From Peteryoungia algae (GTDB lineage Bacteria; Pseudomonadota; Alphaproteobacteria; Rhizobiales; Rhizobiaceae), in assembly GCF_030369675.1 (NCBI RefSeq), contig NZ_CP128477.1:2432001-2496000 (forward strand): a DNA stretch of 64,000 nt, read 5' to 3'. The notes beneath the pieces were generated by a model. It ran no database searches and was not told the DNA's origin. It saw only the letters and a list, made by a program, of their open reading frames with translations. The position numbers were made by a program, and so were the translations under genes. Positions 17,105 through 26,761 of the stretch are shown piece after piece. The number at the start of each line of letters is the position of its first letter. The first letter of the stretch is position 1.

Positions 17105-17245
17105 TTCTTTGCTCGCTTTCTTTGTTTGCAAGCAGAAGATGGTCCTCCGACGGTAGAAATACAATGCACGGGAAGTCACGCCAGCCATGCAGCCGATGCA
17201 GACCCTGCGAACGAGGCCCTGCATCGGCAGCAGGCGTGATAAGGC

Positions 17246-18763
17246 TCAGTCCTCGCTGCCGGCGACCTGCGCCAGGACCTGGCCCTTGCCCCGTGCTCGG
17301 AGGATCAGGGGGAGGAAAAGCGCGACCGCTGCAAGTATCAGCAGCACGCCCGCAATCGGCGAGGTGAAAAGGACCGTCGCGTCACCCTGGCTGATCGACA
17401 GCGCACGGCGGAGCTGTTGCTCGGCCATCGGCCCGAGGATCAGGCCGACGATGACAGGCGCGATCGGATAGCCGAAGACACGCATGAAATAGCCGAGCAC
17501 ACCGAAGGTGAGCAGCAGCCCGAGCTCGAACACGGACGGATTGGCACCGATTGTCCCGAGCGTTGCGAACACCAGGATGCCGGCATAGAGCCAAGGCTTC
17601 GGAATGGTCAACAGACGCACCCAGAGGCCGATCAGAGGCAGATTGAGCACCAGCAACATGAAGTTTGCGATCAAGAGCGAAGCGATAAGGCCCCAGACGA
17701 GCTGCGGATTGGTGGCAAACAGAAGCGGTCCCGGCTGGAGACCGAATTGCTGGAAGCCTGCAAGCATGATCGCAGCCGTCGCGGTCGTCGGCAGGCCGAG
17801 CGTCAGCAGCGGAACGAGCGTACCCGCGGCCGAAGCATTGTTGGCCGCCTCCGGTCCGGCAACACCCTCGATGGCGCCATGGCCGAATTCCTCGGGATGT
17901 TTGGAAAAGCTCTTCTCCGCGGAATAGGACAGGAAGCTCGCCACGTCGGCGCCGCCGGCCGGCATGGCACCGATCGGAAAGCCGATCGCCGAGCCCCGAA
18001 GCCAGGGCATCCAGGAGCGCTTCCAGTCGGACTTGTCCATCCACAGCGAGCCCTTGACGGCTTCGACCTTTTCCGGAGCCCGATCGCCTTGCGCAGCGAC
18101 GTAGAGCGTCTCTCCGATGGCAAACATGGCAACGGCGAGTGTCGTGACCTCGAGGCCGTCGAGAAGATCCGGAACACCGAAGCTCAGGCGTGTCTGCCCC
18201 GTCAGCTGGTCGATACCGACGATCGAGAAAGCGAGACCGACGAAGAGCGCGGTAAGACCACGCAGCGTGGAATCGCCGAAGGCAGCCGAGACCGTGACGA
18301 AAGCCAGCACCATCAGCGCGAAATATTCACGCGGCCCGAAGGACAAGGCGAACTTGACGACAAACGGCGCGATGAAGGCAAGCGAGATCGTGGCCAGCAA
18401 GCCGGCGACGAACGAACCGATAGCCGCCGTTGCGAGTGCCGGGCCGCCACGGCCCGCGCGGGCCATCTTGTTACCCTCGAGCGCCGTGACGATGGAGGCA
18501 CTCTCGCCGGGCGTATTGAGCAGGATAGACGTGGTCGAGCCACCATACATGCCGCCGTAATAAATGCCGGCGAACATGATCAGCGAACCCGCAGGATCGA
18601 GCTGATAGGTCACGGGCAGCAATAGCGCGACGGTCAGCGCCGGGCCGATGCCCGGCAGGACGCCGACAAGGGTCCCGAGCGTGACCCCGATCAGCGCATA
18701 AAAGAGATTCATCGGCTGCGCGGCAATCGCCAGCCCCTGGAGAAGGAAATCAAACGTATTCAC
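17246..18763 (-). CDS. tctA: Tripartite tricarboxylate transporter permease TctA
   Basis: This 505-residue membrane protein has about 12 helices. TctA hallmarks are clear: [19 protein letters not shown], then [20 protein letters not shown] in the first half, and [14 protein letters not shown] in the second. It is the large translocation subunit of a secondary importer for citrate-like carboxylates that uses a periplasmic binding protein. The start is a GTG with GAGGGG 6 bases upstream. It is the last gene of tctC-tctB-tctA, 10 bases after tctB. The substrate cannot be read from the sequence. Confidence 0.93.
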   Translation of the reverse strand: MNTFDFLLQGLAIAAQPMNLFYALIGVTLGTLVGVLPGIGPALTVALLLPVTYQLDPAGSLIMFAGIYYGGMYGGSTTSILLNTPGESASIVTALEGNKMARAGRGGPALATAAIGSFVAGLLATISLAFIAPFVVKFALSFGPREYFALMVLAFVTVSAAFGDSTLRGLTALFVGLAFSIVGIDQLTGQTRLSFGVPDLLDGLEVTTLAVAMFAIGETLYVAAQGDRAPEKVEAVKGSLWMDKSDWKRSWMPWLRGSAIGFPIGAMPAGGADVASFLSYSAEKSFSKHPEEFGHGAIEGVAGPEAANNASAAGTLVPLLTLGLPTTATAAIMLAGFQQFGLQPGPLLFATNPQLVWGLIASLLIANFMLLVLNLPLIGLWVRLLTIPKPWLYAGILVFATLGTIGANPSVFELGLLLTFGVLGYFMRVFGYPIAPVIVGLILGPMAEQQLRRALSISQGDATVLFTSPIAGVLLILAAVALFLPLILRARGKGQVLAQVAGSED

Positions 18764-18773
18764 GGGGTTCCCC

Positions 18774-19268
18774 TCAGAAGAACAGCCGTTCAAGTGGGCC
18801 GGCTGGCAAGGAAAGTTGCAGGAAGCGCGCGAAAATGATCCACACGACAAACGAGAGTGCGATGCCCGCAGGTAGCGAGATCCAGAACTTCTTTTTGCCA
18901 AATCCGGCGGCCGTCATGGCAAACAGCACCCCGGTGGCGAGCGAAAACCCGGCAGTCTTCAAAAGCAGCATCTGCGCGGCGAGCCCCGCGACGATGAACA
19001 GGACGGGAGGAAGCTCCTGATGCTCCCTCTCGGGGAAGTCACGACGCATCGCAGCGAAGACCGTCCATATGCCAAGCACGATCAACCCGATGGCGATACC
19101 CTTCGGCACGGTGGCTGGACCAAGACCGGAATAGATGTTGCCACCCTGGAGGCGCGCGACATCGAAGAAGATCAGGCCGGCAACCGCGAACATCACGATC
19201 GCGATGGCCAGCGCCGCCCAATCAGGGCGGCGCGTGCGATGCTCGGAAGAACGCTCTTCCATGCTCAT
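18774..19268 (-). CDS. tctB: Tripartite tricarboxylate transporter small permease TctB
   Basis: This 164-residue protein has four predicted membrane helices and a short positively charged N-terminus, normal for TctB. The segment [23 protein letters not shown] matches the conserved loop after helix 1. Its ATG overlaps the tctC stop (ATGA), showing coupling within the operon. It is the small membrane subunit that partners TctA. Confidence 0.88.
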   Translation of the reverse strand: MSMEERSSEHRTRRPDWAALAIAIVMFAVAGLIFFDVARLQGGNIYSGLGPATVPKGIAIGLIVLGIWTVFAAMRRDFPEREHQELPPVLFIVAGLAAQMLLLKTAGFSLATGVLFAMTAAGFGKKKFWISLPAGIALSFVVWIIFARFLQLSLPAGPLERLFF

Positions 19269-20209
19269 TTCACGAGACCGATGTCTTTGAGGATCGTCTC
19301 TGTGGCAGCGATGTCCTTGGCCAGCTGCTCTTCAAAGGCCGGGCCGGCAAGGTATGTATCCTGCCAGTTCTTGGTCTTCAGCGTTTCCTGCCAGGCAGCC
19401 GATTTGGCGAGCTTTTCGACGTCAGCCATGACCGCAGCCTTCTGCTCGTCGCTCAGGCCCGGAGCAGCGGCAACCATGCGCCAGTTCTGCAGCACGACAT
19501 CGAGGCCGCTCTCCTTGAGCGTCGGAGCATCGGCGCCTTCAATGCGCTCGGCGCTGGAGACGGCGAGAAGGCGCAGGGTGCCGGCAGCAATCTGGGCCTG
19601 GAATTCGCCGTAGCTGGAAATGCCGACCGTGACCTGACCGCCGAGAATGGCCGCAAGCGCTTCACCACCGCCCGAATAGGCGATGTAGTTGATCTTGGTC
19701 GGGTCAACACCGGCAGCCTTGGCAATCAGGCCGGCACCGATGTGGTCGGTACCACCCGCCGAGCCACCAGCCCAGGAGACGGAACCCGGATCGGCCTTCA
19801 GCATCTCGACCAGCTGGCCGATGTTCTGAACTTCGGAATTGGCCGGAACCACGATGGCTTCGTATTCGCCGGTCAGGCGCGCAATCGGCGTGACATCGGC
19901 GAGAGTGACCGGAGACTGGTTTGTCAGGATCGCGCCGACCATGACGTAACCACCCACGATCAGGGCGTTCGGATTGCCCTTCTGCTGGCTGGCGAACTGG
20001 GCGATACCGATCGTGCCACCGGCGCCGGGCACGTTCACGACCTGAACATTGCCGGAAATGCCTTCGGACTGCATGACTTGCTGAAGCGAGCGGGCCGTCT
20101 GGTCCCAGCCGCCGCCAGGCGCTGCCGGAGCCATGATCGTGTAATCGGCAGCAACGGCCGGAAGGGCCAGGGCGCCTGCGAGAATGGATGCCAGGAAAAA
20201 GTGCTTCAA
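19265..20209 (-). CDS. tctC: Tripartite tricarboxylate transporter substrate-binding protein TctC
   Basis: This 314-residue periplasmic binding protein (Bug/TctC family) has a signal peptide at residues 1-20 (ALALPAVAADY). The family signature APAAPGGGWDQTAR near the mature N-terminus and VVNVPGAGGTIG are both present. AGGACTATC precedes the ATG. It is the first gene of the operon. No tctDE two-component regulators lie next to it, so regulation must come from elsewhere. Confidence 0.92.
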   Translation of the reverse strand: MKHFFLASILAGALALPAVAADYTIMAPAAPGGGWDQTARSLQQVMQSEGISGNVQVVNVPGAGGTIGIAQFASQQKGNPNALIVGGYVMVGAILTNQSPVTLADVTPIARLTGEYEAIVVPANSEVQNIGQLVEMLKADPGSVSWAGGSAGGTDHIGAGLIAKAAGVDPTKINYIAYSGGGEALAAILGGQVTVGISSYGEFQAQIAAGTLRLLAVSSAERIEGADAPTLKESGLDVVLQNWRMVAAAPGLSDEQKAAVMADVEKLAKSAAWQETLKTKNWQDTYLAGPAFEEQLAKDIAATETILKDIGLVK

Positions 20210-20458
20210 GATAGTCCTCCACCATCAATGCGGCTCTTGCCGCTTTCAACTGATCTGTGGGGAGAACGCAGGTTTGCTCACTGCGGATAGAACCGCTTCA
20301 GGCTGTGCCCGCTCCTCCCATGTCCCATCTGTCCCGCCTCCACGGGACGATGTGACCATACGCCTAGCAGCAGAACCTGTCACCCACCTGTCACCGGCCG
20401 ATGGCAGCTGTGCGAGATGTGGAAAGCCCGGATAGCAAGCCTTGTCGAAGCCTTCGCC
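20210..20458. promoter_or_regulatory. Upstream region of tctCBA
   Basis: These 249 bases separate the tct operon from the exonuclease gene upstream. A direct repeat of ACCTGTCACC occurs at 20375-20384 and 20386-20395, an 11-base period that puts both copies on one helix face. A 6-bp hairpin lies at 20331-20348. No gene was seen. The repeat may bind a regulator of tctCBA. Confidence 0.4.
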
Positions 20459-22528
20459 TCAGGAAACCCGGGCCCGATCATTCAGGTCACGGACCAGCCT
20501 CTGGTGGCTGCGAAGACTGGCCAGAACGTCACCGAAGCGTGACAGTCCGCGCCCGGCCAGCATGTCCTTCAGCTTGATGAACACATCCGCAGTCGCAATG
20601 GCGTCACCGAGGGCCGTGTGCCTGTCCTCCTCGTCGATGCAGACACCGAGCCTTTCGGCGAGAGCATCAAGGGTATGGGTCTCGGCGCGACCGAAGACCG
20701 TCGCCGACACAAGCACGGTATCCAGGATCGGGTTGAGGAAACGCAGGCCCAGTTCCTTTTCGCGACGGGAGAGGAATTCCATGTCGAAGGGCGCATTATG
20801 CGCCACGAGAACTGCCCCCTCGGCGAAGCGATGAAACTGCCGAACGGCCTCCTGAACGCTCACGGCATCGGCGACCATCGCATCTGTCACCCCGTGAATG
20901 GCCGAGGATGACGGCGGGATGGGTCGTCCCGGATTGACGAACAGGTTGAAAACCTCGCTCTTGACGCGCTTTCCGTTGACGATCCGCACCGCTGCAATCT
21001 GCACCATCTCATCCCCCTGCTCGGGCAGCAGGCCTGTGGTCTCCGTGTCGAAGACGACATAGGTCAGGGCATCAATCTGTGCGTCCGATATCTTCTCGTA
21101 GTTGAGGCGAGACAAGAGATCGAAGTCGTAAACCACATGACGGGAAAGGTCTGCTCCGATCGAACGCAGTCGCTCGACCGAGCGCAACCGCGTCAAGATC
21201 GCCGGCCTATCATCGGCACGATCGACGACAAGAACATTGCCATGCGCCTTCAGGATCGTCTCGCAAGTCATTCCGCCTTCGAAGACAGCCTCGCCGAGCC
21301 AGGCATTCAGGGCCTCAGGCGGGATCATCGAACCGGCCCAGGAAAGGACGACATCTGCAGCCCCTCCGGCATCCGATATGACCAGACGAAAATGCGTGGC
21401 TGAGGTCACGCCGTGGATATGCGAAACGAGGTGAGACAGCAGGTTGACGATATCGAACACGTTGCATCGCACGGCAAACTCGCCGACGTCGAAGTCGAGC
21501 ATGAGCCCTTGACCTTCGACTGCTCTCCTCACTTGCCCGGCAAGCTCCCGTGTGTCCGTCGCGGCCATCGGCCAACCATCGGAGCGACAGGTCTCGAAGC
21601 GCGCTTCGAGTTCGGCGAGCATCTCATCCAGAGCCTGCAATTGCTGCACGACAGGGTCATTCGCGAGACCTGACACCGCTTTTGTCTCCGCAGCCCGTCG
21701 CAGATCCGACAAGGCCGGACGAACCTGCTGGAAGACGTCACCGAGCAATGCGTCGCGCCTTGCATAGGCTTCGAAGTCGTTGGTGACATCCCGCAGGGTC
21801 ATCACGTAAGCCGCATGGTCCCCGCCATTGTCACCGGCGAGCCGCATGCGACCGGCAAGACGGCGACGCCCGCACGGGCTCAGACAGATGAATTCGACCA
21901 CAGCATCGGGAACGGCCCCCTCGAGCAATCTGTGGTGCGCGTCGCGGATCGGCCCTTCGGTCAGATAGTCGAAGATGTTGCGGTCGAGGCAGACCGGCCG
22001 CTGGGATCCGGCCAGGAATTGCTGCGCAACACCGTTGTAGAAGACCAGATGATGCCGGCCCGTGCAGAGAAGAACCGCAGGTGGAACATCGGCCAGCAAC
22101 TGTTCGAGCTTGTTTTTGTCGGAAGACAGGCGTGTGGTTTCCCGCTGAACCTGCTCTGCCAGCGCGCCGCGGGTCTGGGCAAGCGTGGTCGCGGTGGCGG
22201 AGGCGGCGGCGGCAAGATCGCCCAGGTACCGCGCATCCTCGGCCTCGAAATCATGCGCGACGTCGGCATGTGCACGAGCCCGCATCGCGGAGGCTACCTT
22301 GTCGATCGGCCGTGCAAGATGTGTGTCGAAGAGAAACCAGACCCAGGTCACCAGCGCCAGAATCAGAAAGCCGGCCGCGATCGCGCTCTGCATGAAGGCA
22401 TTGAGCATATCCTGACTGCCGTCGCGGTGGTAGCCGAACCACAGACCCAAAGCCAGGGCGACGACCGTCCCCGCAGCCAAGGCCACGAAGAACATCAGGA
22501 TACGTCCGCGCAAGCTGATCCTGGTCAT
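20459..22528 (-). CDS. Membrane HAMP/PAS protein fused to DnaQ-type 3'-5' exonuclease
   Basis: This 689-residue protein has two membrane helices (about 9-33 and 48-68), a HAMP-like linker (ARPIDKVASAMRARAHAD), a coiled coil and a PAS-like domain (about 145-255). Next come a degenerate kinase-like stretch without a clear phospho-acceptor histidine and a C-terminal DEDDh exonuclease. The last has all motifs: VFDTETTGL (Exo I), AHNAPFDMEFL (Exo II) and HTALGDAIATA (Exo III). Such exonucleases are found in operons with VC_2705-type symporters and DUF294 proteins; their function is unresolved. It follows the preceding gene by 7 bases; ATG 22528 was chosen over an upstream TTG. Confidence 0.85.
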   Translation of the reverse strand: MTRISLRGRILMFFVALAAGTVVALALGLWFGYHRDGSQDMLNAFMQSAIAAGFLILALVTWVWFLFDTHLARPIDKVASAMRARAHADVAHDFEAEDARYLGDLAAAASATATTLAQTRGALAEQVQRETTRLSSDKNKLEQLLADVPPAVLLCTGRHHLVFYNGVAQQFLAGSQRPVCLDRNIFDYLTEGPIRDAHHRLLEGAVPDAVVEFICLSPCGRRRLAGRMRLAGDNGGDHAAYVMTLRDVTNDFEAYARRDALLGDVFQQVRPALSDLRRAAETKAVSGLANDPVVQQLQALDEMLAELEARFETCRSDGWPMAATDTRELAGQVRRAVEGQGLMLDFDVGEFAVRCNVFDIVNLLSHLVSHIHGVTSATHFRLVISDAGGAADVVLSWAGSMIPPEALNAWLGEAVFEGGMTCETILKAHGNVLVVDRADDRPAILTRLRSVERLRSIGADLSRHVVYDFDLLSRLNYEKISDAQIDALTYVVFDTETTGLLPEQGDEMVQIAAVRIVNGKRVKSEVFNLFVNPGRPIPPSSSAIHGVTDAMVADAVSVQEAVRQFHRFAEGAVLVAHNAPFDMEFLSRREKELGLRFLNPILDTVLVSATVFGRAETHTLDALAERLGVCIDEEDRHTALGDAIATADVFIKLKDMLAGRGLSRFGDVLASLRSHQRLVRDLNDRARVS

Positions 22529-22535
22529 CTCTCCC

Positions 22536-23057
22536 TCACCCGCTCGAACATGCAATCTTCAAGGCAGCATCGTCCGGCTCGACCTTGATCCACTCGGCGC
22601 CCACCAGACGGCCGTCGTCGGCGATGTTCATGCTGGAATCGATGAGATCCGCGCGCCGGGCATTCTGGCAATCATAGACCACCTTGACCGGCTTCACCGG
22701 TTGCCACCGCGCCGCAAGCAGGATGTCGACCATGACCAGGCCCGGCTGGGCCGGATGCCGCTTGGCACCTTTCAGATCGACCGCGGTGAAACGTGTGGTG
22801 ACGGGCTCGATATAGGACCAGGGCCGCCAGAACGCCGTCTGCTCGTTCTTCCACGAAACCGCAATGCCAGGCAGAGCAATGTTCATACGGTCGAACCAGC
22901 TGTATTCGCTCCAGATCGAATAGCTCAACATGCCGACGCCAGCCATGGCCGGGATGATCCACTTGGGCAACCGGCCACGGCTCAACCAGCGCAGCAGCAT
23001 CGCCAATCCGGCCAGGGCAACGCCGGCAACCACTGCGGCAATCAACTCAAACAGCAT
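22536..23057 (-). CDS. Conserved-context membrane protein, unknown function
   Basis: This 173-residue protein has two N-terminal membrane helices (about 2-25 and 33-50), then a soluble region with YIEPVTTRFTAVDL, VDILLAARWQPVKPVKVVYDC and WIKVEPDDAALKIAC. The soluble part is probably periplasmic. I do not recognise a domain. It sits between the DUF294 protein and the exonuclease fusion in a tightly packed operon (gaps of 11 and 7 bases), so it is likely part of the same system. Confidence 0.7.
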   Translation of the reverse strand: MLFELIAAVVAGVALAGLAMLLRWLSRGRLPKWIIPAMAGVGMLSYSIWSEYSWFDRMNIALPGIAVSWKNEQTAFWRPWSYIEPVTTRFTAVDLKGAKRHPAQPGLVMVDILLAARWQPVKPVKVVYDCQNARRADLIDSSMNIADDGRLVGAEWIKVEPDDAALKIACSSG

Positions 23058-23068
23058 TCTTCATTCCT

Positions 23069-24895
23069 CTAGACAGGCGCCCGTCCGCCATTGGCGAGCG
23101 CCGATTGCATGGTCCTGACGACAACGAAGGCGTCGCGCAGATGAGAGCGCTCGAAATCGCCGAAATCATAGGGCGCAAGAAAGTTATCCGGCTTTTTGCC
23201 GTCACGCACTTGGCGAAACTGATTTCGCAGCCGCATGTCTGCGATGAGGTCATAGGCCGCAATCAGATCACGCGCGCCGGCGCCCGAAATGATCCCCGCC
23301 TCCTCCGCCGCCAGCAATCGCGCGCGGGTGTTGACGGGAGGGAGCCGCCCCATCAGGGCATAGACCCGTCCCAGATCCACCACCGGAACGACGCCATTGT
23401 GCTTCATGTCGATCTGGTTGCGATGCTCGCCACTGCGGATGGTCGCAAAGCCACGGAGCAGCCCGAGCGGCGGCGCGTGCTTCAGGGAATTGCTGATCAT
23501 GTGGGCGGTGAAGATCGAGTTGCGGCTCGCCTCTTCCAGTGTTTCCGCCTGCAGATCCTGGTAAAGCGAAGACGCACCGCAGATCGGCCGAAGATCGAAC
23601 ATCACGCTGGCCAGCATCTGCGCAGTCGGGTCCGGCTTGTAGATCCAGTCGCGGAAATAGCTGCGCCAGACGGAGACCGGTTGGCACCAGCGCGGATTGC
23701 TCGCCATCATGTCCCCTGGGCAATAGAAATAGCCGCAGATATCGAGCCCTCTGCTCACCTTGGCAGCCAGTTGCTGGTACCAGGGCATCTCCTCGGGCTC
23801 GACGCCATCCTCGATGAAGATGCAATTGTCCTGATCGCTGACCCCACTTTGCTCCTGGCGGCCCTGGCTGCCGCAGGCGAGCCAGACGTATGGCACCGGT
23901 GGTGGGCCCAGCTCACGCTCGGCGAGCATGATCAATCTGCGTGTCACACTGTCGGCGATGTCGGTGATGAGGCGGGTCACGACCTCATGCGCATTGTTGC
24001 TGCCGACGAGCTGGACCAGCAGTTGCGGGATCCGCGCCGTGATCGCGCGCATGTCCTCGGCGCGATCGGCAGACGCGATGTCCCTGATCAACTGGGCCGA
24101 ACTGATGGCGTGGAAGCGGATGAGATCCGTCTGCGTGATCATGCCGATCAGCCGGTCCCCCTCCACGACAGGAAGATGACCGACGCGGCGCTCCAGCATC
24201 AGATGCAGGATGTCCGAGCCGAGCGCCTCGCCACGCAGGCCGACGGGATGGGGTGTCATGACCGCCGACACCGGCGTCGTCTCGGGATCGAGCCCTTCCG
24301 CGAGCACCCGGCCGGTCAAGTCGCGGGTCGTCAAGATCCCCTGAAAACGTCCGTCCTCGACGACACCGAGACTGGAGACATGCCGCTCCCGCATGAGTGT
24401 CGCAGCAGACCGGACGGTGTCGGACGGCGAACAGACGATCGGCGGTCGCGACATGAGCTCGCTGACCTTTTGAATCGTCATGTCGCCGCGACGGCTGTCG
24501 GCAAATCTGCCGCGCGTGAAAAAGCGGGAAAAGACGGGCTGCTCCTGCATCAATCGATGAAATTCATCTTTCGGCAGGATCAGAAGCGTGCAGGCGCTCC
24601 GCGCCGTGGCCGTGGTGGCTGCAAAACCGTCGGCCAGAAGGCCACGTTCGCCGAACGAGTTGCGCGGGGCGAGTTCGGAGACCACCGTATTGGTGACATC
24701 CATGATTTCGACCGCACCGTCCATGATCAGGTAGATGCCCGGCAGAGGATTTCCGCGGTGATAGATTTCTGCACCAGCTGAAAAGGAAATCTCTTGAAAG
24801 CGGGTAGAGACCCGCTCGATCTCATCTTTCGGGAGACTGTCATAGGGATGGACCGTCTCGAGAAAAGCCAGCACGGCGGACTGCAACTGGACCAT
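23069..24895 (-). CDS. cNMP-binding, CBS and DUF294 nucleotidyltransferase-like protein
   Basis: This 608-residue soluble protein has a cyclic-nucleotide-binding domain (about 15-130, LPGIYLIMDGAVEIMD and NSFGERGLL). Two CBS repeats follow (about 150-270, SSLGVVEDGRFQGILTTRDL and VGHLPVVEGDRLIGMITQTDL). Last come a DUF294 nucleotidyltransferase-like domain with WLACGSQGRQEQSGVSDQDN and a C-terminal helical domain. The GSQGRxE...DQD pattern resembles the metal site of GlnD-like uridylyltransferases. The family accompanies acetate/solute symporters and may tune them in response to nucleotides. Start 24895 has GAGGG and GAGG just upstream; an ATG 5 codons earlier is possible. Confidence 0.88.
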   Translation of the reverse strand: MVQLQSAVLAFLETVHPYDSLPKDEIERVSTRFQEISFSAGAEIYHRGNPLPGIYLIMDGAVEIMDVTNTVVSELAPRNSFGERGLLADGFAATTATARSACTLLILPKDEFHRLMQEQPVFSRFFTRGRFADSRRGDMTIQKVSELMSRPPIVCSPSDTVRSAATLMRERHVSSLGVVEDGRFQGILTTRDLTGRVLAEGLDPETTPVSAVMTPHPVGLRGEALGSDILHLMLERRVGHLPVVEGDRLIGMITQTDLIRFHAISSAQLIRDIASADRAEDMRAITARIPQLLVQLVGSNNAHEVVTRLITDIADSVTRRLIMLAERELGPPPVPYVWLACGSQGRQEQSGVSDQDNCIFIEDGVEPEEMPWYQQLAAKVSRGLDICGYFYCPGDMMASNPRWCQPVSVWRSYFRDWIYKPDPTAQMLASVMFDLRPICGASSLYQDLQAETLEEASRNSIFTAHMISNSLKHAPPLGLLRGFATIRSGEHRNQIDMKHNGVVPVVDLGRVYALMGRLPPVNTRARLLAAEEAGIISGAGARDLIAAYDLIADMRLRNQFRQVRDGKKPDNFLAPYDFGDFERSHLRDAFVVVRTMQSALANGGRAPV

Positions 24896-24944
24896 GTGCC
24901 TCGCCCTCATTGGGCGCCCTGGCGCCTTGTTTGTTTGAGGGACA

Positions 24945-24969
24945 GGAGGGGCGACTGTGCCGCCCCTCC
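24945..24969. promoter_or_regulatory. Intercistronic hairpin between symporter and DUF294 genes
   Basis: GGAGGGGCG and CGCCCCTCC form a perfect 9-bp stem with a 7-base loop, 14 bases after the symporter stop on the minus strand. No long T-run follows. It could protect the upstream mRNA, or attenuate expression of the downstream genes relative to the symporter. Confidence 0.5.
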
Positions 24970-24982
24970 CGATAGGTTGATA

Positions 24983-26749
24983 TCAGTGACCGGTCGCCTG
25001 ACCCGCACCGCGCGGAACGCGGATGGATTCGACGAGATCCTGGACATGCTGCGGCGGAGCTTGCGTCATCATCGACACGACGTAGGCCGTGGCGAAGTTG
25101 AGCAGCGCACCGATCGGGCCGAACGCCGTCGGCGGAATGCCGAACAGGTAGTTGGCCGGAACGTTTTCGAGCATGTTGGTCCCTGCGACGAAGAACCAGC
25201 CCAGATAGGTGAACAGGTACAAGCAGGTGACCACGAGGCCGACGATCATGCCGAGCGTGGCGCCGAGCGAGTTGATGCGCTTCGAGAAGATGCCCATCAT
25301 CAGAGCCGGGAAGATCGTTGCAGCGGCAAGGCCGAAGGCGAGTGCAACGGTCTGGGCAGCAAAGCCGGGCGGGTTGAGACCCAGGAGCGTTGCGACCAGG
25401 ATTGCGCCTGCCATGGCGACACGTGCCGCCATGAGTTCTCCCTTTTCCGAAATGTCCGGCTTCAGGAAGTCCTTGATCAGATCGTGGCTGATCGCCGACG
25501 AGATGGCGAGAAGCAGGCCGGCTGCGGTCGACAGAGCGGCTGCGAGACCACCGGCCGCAATGAGGGCGATGACCCAGCCCGGAAGCTGTGCGATTTCCGG
25601 ATTGGCGAGAACGAGGATGTCGTTGTTGATCGTCAGCTCGTTGCCCGTCCAGCCACGCTGAGTGGCCGTGTCGGTGAAGCCGGCGGCAGCATCATTGTAA
25701 TACTGCATGCGGCCGTCGCCATTCTTGTCCTCGAACTTCAACAGACCCGTAACTTCCCAGTTACGCATCCAGTCCGGGCGCTCTTCGTAGAGAACCGCTT
25801 CCTGCTGCGTGCCACCCGGATAGATGGTGTCGATGATATTCAGGCGTGCCATGGCGCCGACAGCCGGAGCCGTCAGATAGAGCAGCGCGATGAATACGAG
25901 AGCCCAACCGGCGGACCAACGCGCATCAGACACCTTCGGAACAGTGAAGAAGCGGATGATGACGTGCGGCAGACCAGCCGTACCGATCATCAGCGACAGC
26001 GTGAACAGGGTCATGTTCAGCATGGAGCCTTGAGCGGTGTAGGCATTGAAGCCGAGATCGGTAACCACCTGGTCGAGCTTCTGCAGGAGCGGAAGCGCGG
26101 ATTCCGTATGCGTGCCGAAGAGGCCGAACCACGGGATCGGATTGCCGGTGAGCTGCAGCGAGATGAAGATCGCCGGGATGGTATAGGCGATGATCAGAAC
26201 GATGTACTGTGCGACCTGCGTGTAGGTGATGCCCTTCATGCCGCCGAGAACGGCATAGACGAAGACGACCGCAGACGCGATCCACAGACCCGTCGACACA
26301 TCAACTTCCAGGAAGCGCGAGAAGGCAACGCCGGCACCCGTCATCTGACCGATGACGTAGGTCACCGAAATGACAATCAGGCAGACGACAGCCGTCAGGC
26401 GAGCGCCCTGGCTGTAGAAGCGGTCACCGATGAACTGCGGAACCGTGTACTTGCCAAACTTGCGCAGGTAGGGCGCGAGCAGCAGTGCGAGCAGCACATA
26501 GCCGCCGGTCCAACCCATGAGGTAGGTCGAGTTGCCGTAGCCGACGGTGGCGATGAGGCCGGCCATGGAGATGAACGAAGCCGCCGACATCCAGTCGGCC
26601 GCGGTTGCCATGCCGTTCAAGACCGGGTTGACACCACGGTTTGCGGCATAAAACTCGGCCGTGGTTCCGGCTCGAGCCCAGATGGCGATGCCGACGTAAA
26701 GCGCAAAGGACGCGCCTACGATCAGCAGATTGAGTGTATACTGATCCAT
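24983..26749 (-). CDS. Sodium:solute symporter, VC_2705 subfamily
   Basis: This 588-residue SSS-family transporter has about 13 helices. Motifs typical of the family are ADWMSAASFISMAGLI near the N-terminus, VYAVLGGMKGITYTQVAQYIVLI in the middle and AALSTAAGLLLAISSAISHDL in the second half. A large insertion around residues 300-380 (soluble, with DKNGDGRMQYYND) marks the VC_2705-like group related to ActP. AAGGCGG lies about 7 bases before the ATG. With the DUF4212 protein encoded 12 bases upstream it forms a two-part carboxylate (probably acetate-like) importer; the substrate is inferred. Confidence 0.9.
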   Translation of the reverse strand: MDQYTLNLLIVGASFALYVGIAIWARAGTTAEFYAANRGVNPVLNGMATAADWMSAASFISMAGLIATVGYGNSTYLMGWTGGYVLLALLLAPYLRKFGKYTVPQFIGDRFYSQGARLTAVVCLIVISVTYVIGQMTGAGVAFSRFLEVDVSTGLWIASAVVFVYAVLGGMKGITYTQVAQYIVLIIAYTIPAIFISLQLTGNPIPWFGLFGTHTESALPLLQKLDQVVTDLGFNAYTAQGSMLNMTLFTLSLMIGTAGLPHVIIRFFTVPKVSDARWSAGWALVFIALLYLTAPAVGAMARLNIIDTIYPGGTQQEAVLYEERPDWMRNWEVTGLLKFEDKNGDGRMQYYNDAAAGFTDTATQRGWTGNELTINNDILVLANPEIAQLPGWVIALIAAGGLAAALSTAAGLLLAISSAISHDLIKDFLKPDISEKGELMAARVAMAGAILVATLLGLNPPGFAAQTVALAFGLAAATIFPALMMGIFSKRINSLGATLGMIVGLVVTCLYLFTYLGWFFVAGTNMLENVPANYLFGIPPTAFGPIGALLNFATAYVVSMMTQAPPQHVQDLVESIRVPRGAGQATGH

Positions 26750-26761
26750 TATTGGTCCGCC

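Noticed and set aside
17417..18625. Rightward 402-codon frame opposite tctA
   Set aside because: It mirrors the codon pattern of tctA, has no ribosome site and no recognisable domain.
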